The notes: a model not told the origin generated them from the sequence alone. A DNA stretch of 64,000 bases from Actinomadura violacea (GCF_017573465.1 NZ_JAGEPF010000009.1:248001-312000); one strand, 5' to 3'; positions 30,144 through 40,617 are shown, counted from the first letter of the stretch. Numbers and translations: made by a program.

Positions 30144-33100
30144 TCAGGCGGCGGGGACGGACTCCAGGAGGGCGGTGAGGCCGGCGGCGTCGAGGAGGTC
30201 GGCGGGCCGGACGGTGGTGTTCGCGGCGACGTAGTGGAACGCGGCGCTGACCTCGCCGACGTCGACGCCCGCGAGCTCCGCCCACGCGAGCCGGTACGCG
30301 GCGAGCTGCACGGACGCGAAGCGGGCCTCGTCGCCGGACGGCGGCCGGCCGGTCTTCCAGTCGACGACCTCGTAGCCGCCGCCGCGCCGCCGGAACACCG
30401 CGTCCATCCGGCCGCGGACGAGCCGGTCGCCGATGATGGTCTCGAACGGGACCTCGATGTCGAGGGGTTCGCGGGCCGCCCACTCCGACTCCTCGAACCG
30501 CTCCTGCAGGCGGACCAGGTGCGCGTCGTCGGCGGCGCCCTCGTCGGCGGCGCCGGGCAGCTCGTCGGGGTCGAGGAGGCGCTGCTGCCCCCAACGCCCC
30601 TCCAGCCAGGTGTGGAACGCGGTGCCGCGCCGCGCGTAGGGGGCGGGCGGGCGCGGCATCGGGCGGCGGATCTGCCGGGCGAGCGCGGCCGGGTCGCGGG
30701 CGAGCGACACCAGCGACGACACCGACAGGTGCGCGGGCAGCTCGACGAGGAGGCCGTCGCCGCCGCGGCCCCGGTCGCGTTCGGCGAGCAGGAGCTCGAC
30801 GTCGCGCGCCCACGCGGTCATGCGGCCGCGGTCGGCGCCGGACAGGCCGTCGTCGCCGGCCCACAGCCGGTTCCGTCCGGCCATCGCGTCCTCGACCATG
30901 CGGGCGGCCTCGACGACGGCCTCGTACCGTTCGCGGGCGGACGCGTCGGTCCTGCCGCGCTCGCCGGGGGCGATGGGCCACTGCGCCTCTTCGGGGTCGG
31001 CGAGCAGCGGGTTCGTCTCGCCCTCCTCGGGCGGGTCGGCCCAGACCGCGACCGTCCCGGCGCCGGCGAGGCACACGGCCCGGACCTCCTCCAGGAACGG
31101 GGAGGGGCCGAGCGGGCGGCCGGACGATCCCCACCAGTATCCGGTGGTGATGAGCAGGCTCGACGCGCGCGTCACCGCGACGTAGGCGAGCCGCCGCTCC
31201 TCGCGCAGGTCGCGTTCGGAGCACGCCTGGTCGAACGCGGCGAGGTCGTCCTTCTCCAGGCCGTTCAGCGGCGGCAGGTCGGCGCGGTCGCCGCGCAGCA
31301 TGAACGGCAGGACGCGCGGGTTCGCCGTCCAGCGGGTCGCGTTCTGCGGCGGCGACGGGAAGATCGACCCCTTCGCGGGCCCGCCGTTCTTCTGCGGCAC
31401 GTACGACAGGCCCGGCACGACGACCACCGGCCACTCCAGGCCCTTGGACGCGTGGACGGTCAGCAGCTTGACGCTGTCGGTCTCGCCGACGCGGCCCGCC
31501 TCCAGCCCGAACTCCTCGGTCTCGGCGGCCTTGAGGTAGGCGAGGAACGCGCCGAGCGTCGGGTCCTCGGCGTCGCCGGCGAAGGTGGCGGCGGCGTCGA
31601 TGAACGCGTCGAGGTCGGCGCGCGCGGTGACGGGGTCGAGGCCGGAGCGGGCGGCGACCTCGATGTCCAGGCCGAGGGCCCGCTCGACCTCGTTGACCAG
31701 GTCGGGCAGCGGCAGCCCGACCTGGCTCCGCAGCCCGCGCAGCTCGTCGCGCAGCCGCCGCAGCCGCCCGTACCCCTCCGGCGAGTACGCCTCGGGCGCG
31801 CCGAGGTCGTCGAGCGCGTCGACGAGGCTGCCGGTCTCCTGGTTCAGCTCGCTGACGAGCTGCCGGAGCGGGTCGTCCGGCGCCTCGGGGGCGTCCGGGG
31901 CGTCGCCGGCCGTCTCGGACGGCTCGTCCGCGGGACGTTCGGGCGGGGTGACGTCGCGCGCCGACTCCTGCGCCAGCGCGCGCGCCCGCCGGCCGAGCGC
32001 GACCAGGTCGCGCGGGCCGAGCCGCCAGCGCGGGCCGGTGAGCAGCCGGGCGAGCGACGCGCCCGCCGTCGGGTCGTGCATGACGCGCAGGGTCGCGACG
32101 ACGTCCTGCACCTCGGGGACGGTCAGCAGCCCGCCGAGCCCGACGACCTCGACCGGGATGCCGCGCGCCTCCAGGGCCCGCCTGACCAGTGGGAACTGCG
32201 ACCGCTTCCGGGCGAGGACGGCGACGTCGGAGTACTTCAGCGGCTCGGGCTGCGGGCCGCCGTCCGGCGCGACGCCGGGGTCGCCGGTCATCAGCCCGGC
32301 GATGCGCCCGGCGATCCTGTCGGCCTCGTCCTCGACGGTCTCGAACAGCGCGCACTCGACGCGCCCGCGCCCCTCGCGCCCGGCGCCGGGGATCAGCCGC
32401 GGCACGGCCTCGGTCTCCGCCCGCAGCTCCTCCTGGATCCTGGCGGCGGCCTCGAGGATCTGCTCGCCGTTGCGGAACGACCTGCTCAGCTGCACGACCG
32501 GCGCCGGCACCGGCCGCCCGGACCCCACCGCGGGCTGCGCCGGGAAGTCGTAGGCGAACCGCAGCAGGTTCCCGGCGCTCGCGCCGCGCCACCCGTAGAT
32601 CGACTGGCACGGGTCGCCCACCGCCGTCACCGGGTGCCCGCCCGCGAACAGCGACTTCAGCAGGACGAGCTGCGCCTGGCTGGTGTCCTGGTACTCGTCG
32701 AGCAGCACGACCGAGAACCGGGACCGCTCGATCATCCCGACCTCGGGATGCCTGTAGGCGATGCGCGCGGCGAGCGCCATCTGGTCGCCGTGGTCGATGA
32801 CCTCCCGGTCGGCCTTCGCCCGGCCGTACTTCTCGATCAGCGGCATCATCTGCTCGCGGACGGCCTGCCTGGCGAGGATGTCGCGCTGCGCCTTCAGCGG
32901 CTTCTTCAGCGCGGCGAACCGCTCGTCCAGCCACGCCCCGACCTTGCGGACGTCGTCGGCGGTGCGCAGATGCTCCGACAGGTCGCCGGACAGCTCCATG
33001 ACGGCCTTGGTGACGGTGTCGGGCTGCCATTCGATGCGGTCCATCGGCCCGTCGTAGGCGTCGACGACCCGGGAGCAGATCTGCCACGCGACCGCCGGGG

Positions 33101-33515
33101 AGATCAGCCGCATCGTCGGTTCGAGCGCCTCGCGCAGCGCGTGGTCGCCGAACAGCCGCGCCGCGTACGAGTGGTACGTCGACACCATCGGCTCGCCGTC
33201 GAACAGCGCCTCGCCGCCGAGCCGCTCCAGCTCGTCGGCCGGCAGCACCTCGCGCAGCTTGTCGAGCCGCTTGCGGACCCGGACGCCGAGCTCGGCGGCG
33301 GCCTTGCGGGTGAAGGTCAGGCCGAGGACGCGCTCGGGCCGGACGAACCCGTTCGCGACCAGCCACACCACCCGCGCGGCCATCGTCTCGCTCTTGCCGG
33401 ACCCGGCGCCCGCGATCACCGCCATCGGCGCCATCGGCGCCTCGATCACCCGGGCCTGCTCCTCGGTCGGCTCGGGGATCTCCAGCAGCCGCGCCAGCTC
33501 CCCCGGCGTGATCAC
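30144..33515 (-). CDS. adnB: AdnB subunit of the AdnAB helicase-nuclease
   Basis: A GTG start behind GGGGGGAGCGAG gives a 1,123-residue protein. The N-terminal SF1 helicase has VIAGAGSGKSETMAARVVW (Walker A), LLDEYQDTSQAQL, GDPCQSIYGWRGA, LTVHASKGLEWPVVVVPGL and YVAVTRASSLLI. A RecB-like nuclease domain at the end carries RRGTAFHTWLEGRWG, RGRMDAVFRRRGGGYEVVDWKTG and VQLAAYRLAWAE. AdnAB resects DNA double-strand breaks in mycobacteria and relatives, in the role of RecBCD. AdnA is encoded 19 bp upstream. Confidence 0.93.
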   Translation of the reverse strand: MITPGELARLLEIPEPTEEQARVIEAPMAPMAVIAGAGSGKSETMAARVVWLVANGFVRPERVLGLTFTRKAAAELGVRVRKRLDKLREVLPADELERLGGEALFDGEPMVSTYHSYAARLFGDHALREALEPTMRLISPAVAWQICSRVVDAYDGPMDRIEWQPDTVTKAVMELSGDLSEHLRTADDVRKVGAWLDERFAALKKPLKAQRDILARQAVREQMMPLIEKYGRAKADREVIDHGDQMALAARIAYRHPEVGMIERSRFSVVLLDEYQDTSQAQLVLLKSLFAGGHPVTAVGDPCQSIYGWRGASAGNLLRFAYDFPAQPAVGSGRPVPAPVVQLSRSFRNGEQILEAAARIQEELRAETEAVPRLIPGAGREGRGRVECALFETVEDEADRIAGRIAGLMTGDPGVAPDGGPQPEPLKYSDVAVLARKRSQFPLVRRALEARGIPVEVVGLGGLLTVPEVQDVVATLRVMHDPTAGASLARLLTGPRWRLGPRDLVALGRRARALAQESARDVTPPERPADEPSETAGDAPDAPEAPDDPLRQLVSELNQETGSLVDALDDLGAPEAYSPEGYGRLRRLRDELRGLRSQVGLPLPDLVNEVERALGLDIEVAARSGLDPVTARADLDAFIDAAATFAGDAEDPTLGAFLAYLKAAETEEFGLEAGRVGETDSVKLLTVHASKGLEWPVVVVPGLSYVPQKNGGPAKGSIFPSPPQNATRWTANPRVLPFMLRGDRADLPPLNGLEKDDLAAFDQACSERDLREERRLAYVAVTRASSLLITTGYWWGSSGRPLGPSPFLEEVRAVCLAGAGTVAVWADPPEEGETNPLLADPEEAQWPIAPGERGRTDASARERYEAVVEAARMVEDAMAGRNRLWAGDDGLSGADRGRMTAWARDVELLLAERDRGRGGDGLLVELPAHLSVSSLVSLARDPAALARQIRRPMPRPPAPYARRGTAFHTWLEGRWGQQRLLDPDELPGAADEGAADDAHLVRLQERFEESEWAAREPLDIEVPFETIIGDRLVRGRMDAVFRRRGGGYEVVDWKTGRPPSGDEARFASVQLAAYRLAWAELAGVDVGEVSAAFHYVAANTTVRPADLLDAAGLTALLESVPAA

Positions 33516-33534
33516 CTCGCTCCCCCCGAGCCAA

Positions 33535-36500
33535 TCAGTCGCCTACCTGCCCGCCCTCGTCGTGGACGGGACAGCAGGAGCGTACGGGACACGTCCGACA
33601 CTTGTCGTTCGCACGCGCCTGGAAGACGTCGCCGGCCATCCCGGCCGCGACGATCTCGACCAGCTTCTTGGGCCACTCCGGGTCCTCGTCCTCGGCGGGC
33701 GGCGGCTGCTCCTGCTCGCGCGCCTTCGCGGTGAACGCGGCCTTGCCGACCTGGATCAGCTTCGCGCCGCCCGGCTCGATCAGCCCGTGCCGCTCGAACG
33801 CGCCGAGCATCACCGCGTACTGGTAGACGCCGAGCTGGGGGTGGCGGGCAAGGTCGTCCTTGGGGACGGCGGTGGAGGAGGTCTTGATGTCGATGATGAC
33901 GGCGCGGCCCTGCTCGTCGCGTTCGGCGCGGTCGATGCGGCCCTTGATGACGACGCGGCCGAGGTCGACCTTGAACGACTCCTCCAGCGCGACGACCTCG
34001 TTCGGGTTGTCGCGGTGCCAGGTGAGGAACTTGTCGACCATCGCGGTGGCCTGCTCGCGCTGCTTCTCCGAGTACCAGGTGCTGCGGAAGTCCAGGTCGT
34101 TCCAGATCTGGTCGAGGCGCTCGGCGACGTGCACCTCGGTGACGCCGTCGTCGGCGCCGGCCATCTCGGCGACCGCGTGGATGACCTTGCCCATGGTGCT
34201 GTACTCGTTCGGGCCGCCCTCCTGCGCGCCGACCGCCGACGCCAGCAGCCAGCGCAGCCCGCAGGTGGTGAACGCCTCGACCTGCGACGGCGAGATCGCG
34301 ATCTGCTCGTCGTCGGCGAACGCGGGGCCCTGGTCCGACAGCGCGGTGATCGCGTACCAGTTCTCGGGCCGCGCGCCGCGCACGCCCGCGCGCGCGAGCC
34401 GGGCGAGGTGCCCGGCGGCGGCGCGGCGCAGCGGCTCGGGGCGGGTCGGGTCGGACACGACCGACCGCAGGTCCGCGACCAGCGCGGACAGCGACAGCCA
34501 GCGGGTCTTCTCGTCCAGCTGGGACTGCTCGATCGCGCCGGGCAGCAGCTCGTTGAGGAACCGGGACGGCCGTTCCTCGGTGTCGTCGCCGCCGACCGCC
34601 GTCACCACGAGCCGCTTGCGCGCGCGCGTGACGGCGACGTAGAACAGGCGGCGTTCCTCGTCCAGCATCTTCGCCGCCATGGACGCGCCGGCCGCCGCGT
34701 CGGAGTCGGGCTCGGCGCCCGCCGCGTGCTCGACCAGCTCCTCGACGCCGAGCAGCGAGCCGCGCAGCCGCACGTCCGGCCAGACGCCCTCCTGGACGCC
34801 GGCGACGATGACGACGTCCCACTCCAGCCCCTTGGAGCGGTGCGCGGTGAGGATCCGGACCGCCTCGCCCTCGGGCGCCTGCTCGGCGAGGGTGTCCCCG
34901 GCGATCTCCTGCGCGGCGATGTCGTCGACGAACAGCTCGGGGCCGGCCTGCGGCAGCCGGTCGACGAACCGGGCCGCGTGGTCGAACAGCGCGACGACGG
35001 CGTCCAGGTCCCGGTCGGCGGACGCGCCGCGCGTCCCGCCCTTGACGCTCTGCTCCAGCAGGACGTCCGCCTGCCCGCTCTCCTGCCACACCGCCCACAG
35101 GACGTCCTCGGCGGACCCGCCGTCGTGGACGCAGCGCCGCGCCACGTCGATCAGGTTCGCGACCCGTTCCGCCGGGGCGCGCACCTTCTCGTGGACGAGC
35201 GTCAGCTCGCGCGGGTCGTTCACCGCCGCGATCAGCAGCTCGCCCAGCGGGCGCTGCCCGCCCGACAGCTCCTCCAGGTCGCGCAGCGCGCGCTTGAGGC
35301 GCCGCATCGCGAGGGCGTCGGCGCCGCCTAGCGGGCCGGTGAGCAGGTCCTCCGCGACGACCTCGTCCAGGTAGCCCTTCTTCAGCGCGGCCCGCAGCAG
35401 CACCAGGAACGGCCGGACGGCGGGCTCCTGCATCAGCGGCACCTCGTCGCCCGCGACGACGACGGGGACGCCCGCCTGCGCGAGCGCCCGCCGCAGCACC
35501 GGCACCTGCCGGACCGCGCTGCGCACCAGCACCGCCATCCGCGACCACGGCACGCCGTCGAGCAGGTGCGCGCGGCGCAGCTCGTCCGCGACCAGCGCCG
35601 ACTCCTGGCTCTCGGAGTCCGCGATGACGGCGCGCACTTCGTCGGCGGGCCCGGAGGGCGCGCCCCCCCGGGAAGGCGCGGCCCCGCCCTCCTCGGCCTC
35701 GTCCGGCGTCAGGAGGGCCCGGTGCTCGGCGGCGCCGGCCGAACCGGCGGGCAGGCGGCGCGCGATCCGCCGCGACGCCTCCAGGATCTCCGGCCCCATG
35801 CGGCGGCAGGTGCGCAGCGCCACCACCGGCGCGGGCCGGCCGTCCAGCGTGGGAAAGCGGTTCGCGAACTCCTGGATCCCGCGCACGTCCGCGCCCCGGA
35901 ACCCGTAGATCGACTGGTCGGGGTCGCCGACGACGACCAGGTCGCGGCCCTCCCCCGCCAGCAGGTGCAGCAGCGCCTCCTGCGCCGGGTCGGTGTCCTG
36001 GTACTCGTCCACGAACACCACGTCGTAGGCGTCGCGCTCGCGGATCCGGACCTCCTCGTCGGCGAGCATCCCGGCGGCCATGTAGATCAGCTCGCCGTAG
36101 TCGTAGGTGGGGACGGGGTCCAGCGCGAACCGCTCGACGTACCGCTCCATGAACGCGCCGATCGCGGGCCAGTCGTCGCGGCCCCGCATCCGCCCGAGCG
36201 CGACCAGCTCCTCCGCGGTGAACTGCCGCTCGACGGCCCGTAGCGTGAAGTCGCGCAGCTCCTCGGCGAACCCGCGCGTCGCCAGCGCCGCCCGCAGCCG
36301 CTCCGGCCACTCCCGCGCCCCGTCCGCCAGCTCGCCTTCGAGCAGCCGCCGCACTTCGAGGAGCTGCTCCGGGCCGGACAGCAGCCGCGGCGCGGGCTCC
36401 TCGTTCAGCACCGCGTCGCGGCGCAGCAGCGCGTACGCGTAGCTGTGGAACGTCAGCGCCAGCGGCGTCCGGGTCGTGCGGTGCAGCCGGCCGGTGATCC

Positions 36501-36753
36501 GCTCCCGCAGCTCCCCGGCCGCCTTCCGGCTGAACGTGAGCACCAGCACCCGCTCGGGGTCGGCGCCCCGGTTCTCGATCCGGTCGACGACCGCCTCGAC
36601 GATCGTCGTGGTCTTCCCGGTGCCCGGCCCGGCCAGCACCAGCATCGGCCCGCCCGCGTGCTCGACGACCCGCCGCTGCCGCTCGTCGAGCAGGGGCGGG
36701 ACGGCGCGCGCGGGACCCGCGCGGCGGACGAGACGGTAGGAAGCAGGCGGCAC
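33535..36753 (-). CDS. adnA: AdnA subunit of the AdnAB helicase-nuclease
   Basis: The 1,072-residue protein starts at a GTG with a weak ribosome-binding site. Helicase motifs are VLAGPGTGKTTTIVEAVVDR, FVDEYQDTDPAQ, GDPDQSIYGFRGADVRG, LTAHRSKGLEWDVVIVAG and YVAVTRARKRLVV. The C-terminal nuclease has GKVIHAVAE, KGRIDRAERDEQGRAVIIDIKTS and HPQLGVYQYAV. Cys in FTTCGLRW and CRTCPVRSCC is consistent with the iron-sulfur-bound nuclease of AdnA. Gene order adnA-adnB is the same as in mycobacteria. Confidence 0.93.
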   Translation of the reverse strand: MPPASYRLVRRAGPARAVPPLLDERQRRVVEHAGGPMLVLAGPGTGKTTTIVEAVVDRIENRGADPERVLVLTFSRKAAGELRERITGRLHRTTRTPLALTFHSYAYALLRRDAVLNEEPAPRLLSGPEQLLEVRRLLEGELADGAREWPERLRAALATRGFAEELRDFTLRAVERQFTAEELVALGRMRGRDDWPAIGAFMERYVERFALDPVPTYDYGELIYMAAGMLADEEVRIRERDAYDVVFVDEYQDTDPAQEALLHLLAGEGRDLVVVGDPDQSIYGFRGADVRGIQEFANRFPTLDGRPAPVVALRTCRRMGPEILEASRRIARRLPAGSAGAAEHRALLTPDEAEEGGAAPSRGGAPSGPADEVRAVIADSESQESALVADELRRAHLLDGVPWSRMAVLVRSAVRQVPVLRRALAQAGVPVVVAGDEVPLMQEPAVRPFLVLLRAALKKGYLDEVVAEDLLTGPLGGADALAMRRLKRALRDLEELSGGQRPLGELLIAAVNDPRELTLVHEKVRAPAERVANLIDVARRCVHDGGSAEDVLWAVWQESGQADVLLEQSVKGGTRGASADRDLDAVVALFDHAARFVDRLPQAGPELFVDDIAAQEIAGDTLAEQAPEGEAVRILTAHRSKGLEWDVVIVAGVQEGVWPDVRLRGSLLGVEELVEHAAGAEPDSDAAAGASMAAKMLDEERRLFYVAVTRARKRLVVTAVGGDDTEERPSRFLNELLPGAIEQSQLDEKTRWLSLSALVADLRSVVSDPTRPEPLRRAAAGHLARLARAGVRGARPENWYAITALSDQGPAFADDEQIAISPSQVEAFTTCGLRWLLASAVGAQEGGPNEYSTMGKVIHAVAEMAGADDGVTEVHVAERLDQIWNDLDFRSTWYSEKQREQATAMVDKFLTWHRDNPNEVVALEESFKVDLGRVVIKGRIDRAERDEQGRAVIIDIKTSSTAVPKDDLARHPQLGVYQYAVMLGAFERHGLIEPGGAKLIQVGKAAFTAKAREQEQPPPAEDEDPEWPKKLVEIVAAGMAGDVFQARANDKCRTCPVRSCCPVHDEGGQVGD

Positions 36754-36987
36754 AACATTTCATTGGAGCAGATCACCGGGGCTCCTCGGACCACAACGGG
36801 CGCATGTCGCGAAGGTGACGGGCGGCGAACGCGTGCGACACGGGACTCGGCAGCCTGCACAAACGCGGACCCGCCGCGATGTGCGCTCTTCCGTTGCGGC
36901 CCGCGCAACCGATCATGAAGAGTCGCGGGAACCCCCGTGCACGGAACGCGGACGGCCGCGTCCCGGGGAGGTGGGAGGTTTCACCCC

Positions 36988-38502
36988 TTGTCGCCTGCGC
37001 ACTGGATCTATCTCCTGGGCCTCGCCGCCCTCATCGCCACCGTCGTGGCGCGCAAGAACGTCGTGGGTCTCGCCGTCTGCGGGACGTTCGTCACGGCACT
37101 GGTCTACAGCGGCAGCGTCACGACCGGGATCGCGGCGGTCTTCAACGCCGGGATCGTCGCGGCCCGCGAACTGCTGCCGATCTTCCTCATCATCGCGATC
37201 GTCACCGCGATGCTCGGCGCCATGCGGGGGCTCGGCGCCGACCTGATGATGGTGCGGCCGCTGCAGCGGCTCGTCCGCAACGGGCACCTGGCCTACCTGG
37301 TGCTCGCCGTCGTCACCTACCTGCTGTCGATGTCGTTCTGGCCGACGCCGGTGCTGCCGCTGATCGCGGCGATCCTGCTGCCGGCGGCGGTCCGGGTCGG
37401 GCTGCCGCCGCTGGCCGCCGCCATCGCGATCGCGATCACCGGGCAGGGCATGGCGCTCAGCTCCGACTACATCATGGGCGTGGCGTCCGGGCTGTCCGCG
37501 CAGGGCGCGCACGTGCCCGCGGGCGCGATCGCCGACCGCGCGCTGATCATCTCGCTCATCGCGGGGGTGGTCGCGCTCGGCGTGTCCTACCTGCGCGACG
37601 TCCGCACCAAGCTGCTCGACCCGGTGGTGGCGGCGGCCGCCACCCTGGACCTCGCCGCCGCCGGCGACGGCGACGTCCATGCCGAGACGCACCGCGAGGC
37701 GGGGAGGATGGTGGGCGGCGCGGACGGCGGCGCCGCGACCGCGACCCTGACCGCGACGGGTCCCGCGGGCCCTGAGGAGGAGCCCGCCAGGCCCGGCGCG
37801 CGGGCCCGGATCGTGGCGGTGGCGGTGCCGCTGGCGTTCGCCGCGCTGCTCGCCGTCATGCTCCTCGGCCGGTTCACCTCCCTCGTCCCCGACATCGACG
37901 ACGGGCAGGGCGCGCCGCTCGTCGGCGGGACGGCGGCGCTGGCGCTGGTCGCCGTCGCGGTCGTCGCGGACCGCCGGAACTGGCTGCAGAGCTGCGCCGA
38001 CCACTTCACCGACGGCATCGGGTTCGCGTTCCGGACGATGGGCGTCGTCATCCCGATCGCCGGGTTCGTCTACGTGGGCCTGTCGGACTACTCCGGCGAG
38101 ATCCTCGGGATGCCGGACGGCGCGAAGGGCCCCGCGCTGCTGCTGGACGCGATCGGGCGCGTCCAGGACCACATCCCGCACGTGCCGGTGTTCGCCTCGT
38201 TCGCGATGCTGCTGGTCGGCATGGTGATCGGGCTGGACGGCAACGGCTGGCCCGGGCTGCCGTTCACCGGCTCGCTCGCCGGGGAGCTCGGGCACGCGGC
38301 GGGCGCCGACCCCGCCACGCTCGCCGCGATCGCGCAGAACGGCGCGAGCTGGACCGGCGGCGGGACGCTCGTCATCTGGTCGTCGCTGATCGTCGTCGCG
38401 GGCCTCACCGGCGTGCCGGTCATCGACCTGGCCAGACGGTTGTTCGTGCCGGTGGTGACGGGCCTGGTCGTGGCCACGGCGGTCGCGGCGGTGGCGCTGT
38501 GA
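36988..38502 (+). CDS. GntP/TRAP-like multi-spanning permease, island copy 1
   Basis: A TTG behind GGGAGG gives a 504-residue protein starting LSPAHWIYLLGLAALIATVVARKNVVG. About ten to twelve hydrophobic spans flank a poorly conserved cytoplasmic loop (about residues 210-270). Distinctive motifs are LLPIFLIIAIVTAMLGA, SFWPTPVLPLIAAILLPAAV, GQGMALSSDYIMGVA, RTMGVVIPIAGFVYVG and GLDGNGWPGLPFTGSLAGEL. The second permease at 50437 shares all of them. The amidase gene overlaps its stop codon, suggesting uptake of an amide substrate. The family assignment is tentative. Confidence 0.75.
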   Translation: MSPAHWIYLLGLAALIATVVARKNVVGLAVCGTFVTALVYSGSVTTGIAAVFNAGIVAARELLPIFLIIAIVTAMLGAMRGLGADLMMVRPLQRLVRNGHLAYLVLAVVTYLLSMSFWPTPVLPLIAAILLPAAVRVGLPPLAAAIAIAITGQGMALSSDYIMGVASGLSAQGAHVPAGAIADRALIISLIAGVVALGVSYLRDVRTKLLDPVVAAAATLDLAAAGDGDVHAETHREAGRMVGGADGGAATATLTATGPAGPEEEPARPGARARIVAVAVPLAFAALLAVMLLGRFTSLVPDIDDGQGAPLVGGTAALALVAVAVVADRRNWLQSCADHFTDGIGFAFRTMGVVIPIAGFVYVGLSDYSGEILGMPDGAKGPALLLDAIGRVQDHIPHVPVFASFAMLLVGMVIGLDGNGWPGLPFTGSLAGELGHAAGADPATLAAIAQNGASWTGGGTLVIWSSLIVVAGLTGVPVIDLARRLFVPVVTGLVVATAVAAVAL

Positions 38503-39887
38503 GCGCGGCGCCGGACGCGGTGGAGACCGCGGAACGGGTCAGGACCGGCGCCCTGGCGGCGCGCGACGCGGTCGCGGCGGCGCTGGACCGGATCGCCCGG
38601 CTGGACGGGGACCTCGGCGCGTTCGTCCATTTGGACGCGGACGGCGCGCTCGCCCGCGCCGAGGCGATCGACGCGATGGTGGCGCGCGGCGAGGACCCCG
38701 GTCCGCTCGCGGGCGTCCCGCTCGCGGTGAAGGAGCTGCACGCCGTCGCCGGCTGGCCGTACGCGATGGGCAGCGTCCTGCACGCGGACCGGATCGCGGA
38801 CCGCACCTCGACGATCGTCGCGCGGGCGGTCGCGGCCGGGGCGGTCCCGGTGGGGCTCACCGCTTCGCCGGAGTTCGGCCGGGCGTCGTTCACCGCGTCC
38901 GTCCTGCACGGCGTCACCCGCAACCCGCACGCGCCGGAGCTGACGCCGGGCGGGTCCAGCGGCGGTTCTGCCGCGGCGGTCGCGTCCGGCATGGTGCCGC
39001 TCGGGACCGGCACGGACGGCGCCGGCTCGCTGCGCATCCCGGCGTCCTACTGCGGGCTCGTCGGGTTCAAGGGGACGTACGGGCGCGTTCCGCGCGGGCC
39101 CCGGCACCGCGGCACCGCCGAGAACGACCACTACGGCGTCCTCACCCGCACGGTGCGCGACACCGCCCGGTTCCTCGACTGCGTCTGCGGCGCGGACGAG
39201 TACGACCGCGCGTCGCTGCCCGCCCCGGCCGTCCCGTTCGAGACGGCACTGGAACGCGAGGACCTGCACGGACTCCGCGTCGCATGGTCGCCCGACCTCG
39301 GCTGCGCGCCGTGCGACCCGGAGGTCGCGGCGGTCGTCGGGGACGCGGCGAAGGCGTTCGTCGCCGGGACCGGCGCGCGGGAGGTGCCCGCCGGGCTCCG
39401 GCTGGAGTCCTGCGGGGCCGCGTTCCGCACGCTGTCGGTCCCGGACGTCCACGCCGAGCTGCGGGCCGCGCCGGACGACCGGCTCGGGTCCGTCCACCCG
39501 ACCGTCCGCCGCTACGGCGACGCGGCGCAGGCGCTGGACGCGGACGCCCTGGTGGACGCGCACGAGGCCCGCGCGCGGCTGGTCGAGACGCTCGCCGAGG
39601 CGTTCGGCCGGTTCGATCTGCTGCTGACTCCGGCGACGCAGGCCCCGGCGTTCCCGGCGGAGGGGCCGATGCCCACCGAGATCGCCGGGCGCCCCGTGGA
39701 CCACTGGGGCGCGCTGGCCGTCACGTTCCCGTTCAACCTGTCGGGGCATCCGGCGGTGTCGGTGCCCGCCGGGCGGGCGGGCGGCGCGCCGACCGGCCTG
39801 CAGATCGTCGGGCGCCGCCACGAGGACGCCCGCGTCCTCGCCGCGGCGGCGGCGTTCGAGCGCCTGCGCCCCTGGTCCGCGGGCTGA
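38499..39887 (+). CDS. amidase signature family hydrolase
   Basis: A GTG overlapping the permease stop (GTGA) starts a 462-residue protein. The Ser-cisSer-Lys triad is visible: K78 in GVPLAVKEL, cis-Ser154 in TPGGSSGGSAAAVASG and nucleophile Ser177 in GTDGAGSLRIPASYCGL. Length and motifs are standard for the family. It hydrolyses an amide (C-N) bond. Translational coupling to the permease implies that the imported compound, or a product of it, is the substrate. A perfect palindromic terminator follows. Confidence 0.9.
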   Translation: MSAAPDAVETAERVRTGALAARDAVAAALDRIARLDGDLGAFVHLDADGALARAEAIDAMVARGEDPGPLAGVPLAVKELHAVAGWPYAMGSVLHADRIADRTSTIVARAVAAGAVPVGLTASPEFGRASFTASVLHGVTRNPHAPELTPGGSSGGSAAAVASGMVPLGTGTDGAGSLRIPASYCGLVGFKGTYGRVPRGPRHRGTAENDHYGVLTRTVRDTARFLDCVCGADEYDRASLPAPAVPFETALEREDLHGLRVAWSPDLGCAPCDPEVAAVVGDAAKAFVAGTGAREVPAGLRLESCGAAFRTLSVPDVHAELRAAPDDRLGSVHPTVRRYGDAAQALDADALVDAHEARARLVETLAEAFGRFDLLLTPATQAPAFPAEGPMPTEIAGRPVDHWGALAVTFPFNLSGHPAVSVPAGRAGGAPTGLQIVGRRHEDARVLAAAAAFERLRPWSAG

Positions 39888-39888
39888 T

Positions 39889-39932
39889 CCCCGCCGGGCC
39901 GGGCGGTGCGCGCACCGCCCGGCCCGGCGGGG
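39889..39932. terminator. perfect 44-nt palindrome, bidirectional terminator
   Basis: Bases 39889-39910 are the exact reverse complement of 39911-39932, with no loop. It lies between the convergent amidase and HbpS-like genes, only 1-5 bp from their stop codons. Confidence 0.75.
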
Positions 39933-39936
39933 CCTT

Positions 39937-40380
39937 CTAGGCGGTCGCGATCTTCTCCTGGAAGGCGCGGAGGGCGGCGGCGCCGACGGCCTTGTCCTGG
40001 TCGCCGTTGCCGCCGCTGACGCCGACCGCGCCGACGACCTCGCCCTCGTGCACGATCGGGAACCCGCCGACGAAGATCGCGAACTTGCCGGGCAGCATGT
40101 GGCTGATGCCGAACGCCTCGTTGCCGGGCAGCGCGGGCCCGTTCGGCGGCTCGTTGAACCTGTGGGTGTCGCGCTGGTGGCCGGCCGCGGTGAACGCCTT
40201 GGCGATCGCGATCTCCACGCCGGTGAGGCGGGCGCCGGTCATCCGGTGCAGCGCGATCGGGTGGGCGCCGTCGTCGGCGACGCAGATCGTCTGCTTCACG
40301 CCGATCCGCCGCGCCTCCTCCTCGGCTGCGGTCAGCATGACCAGGGCGTCTTCCAGGGTGAGCCGGTGAACGGTGTGCAC
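39937..40380 (-). CDS. GlcG/HbpS family haem-binding-like protein
   Basis: The 147-residue protein has the GlcG/HbpS pattern: LTLEDALVMLTAAEEEARRIGVKQTICVADDGAHPIALHRM (given in parts), ARLTGVEIAIAKAFTAAG and FVGGFPIVHEGEVVGAVGVSGG. Family members are small octameric proteins, some binding haem or cobalamin, and are common beside catabolic genes without a fixed role. It is divergent from the PucR gene across a 237-bp intergenic region, so PucR may control it. Confidence 0.85.
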   Translation of the reverse strand: MHTVHRLTLEDALVMLTAAEEEARRIGVKQTICVADDGAHPIALHRMTGARLTGVEIAIAKAFTAAGHQRDTHRFNEPPNGPALPGNEAFGISHMLPGKFAIFVGGFPIVHEGEVVGAVGVSGGNGDQDKAVGAAALRAFQEKIATA

Positions 40381-40617
40381 GGGACCTCCGGTCGTCTCGA
40401 GCGGAAACGCCGTCCCGGCCTACCCTCGCCGCCGTTTCCACGGCGCCGAAGATTGGGTATTGCCGGAATCGGAATTGTCGCGCAGGATGTGGCCAACGGA
40501 TGGAGCGCCGGCTCGCACCGTCCGCCACGCATTGCCTTGACTCCCGTCAGTCTCGGAGGCCCGCCGCCACCGGGGCTATGTACACTCTGCCGAACGATCC
40601 GGACGGGATGTGGGCAC

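Noticed and set aside
30234..33734. A 1,166-codon open frame on the plus strand across adnB
   Set aside because: It is an antisense shadow of adnB, with no motifs and abnormal composition.
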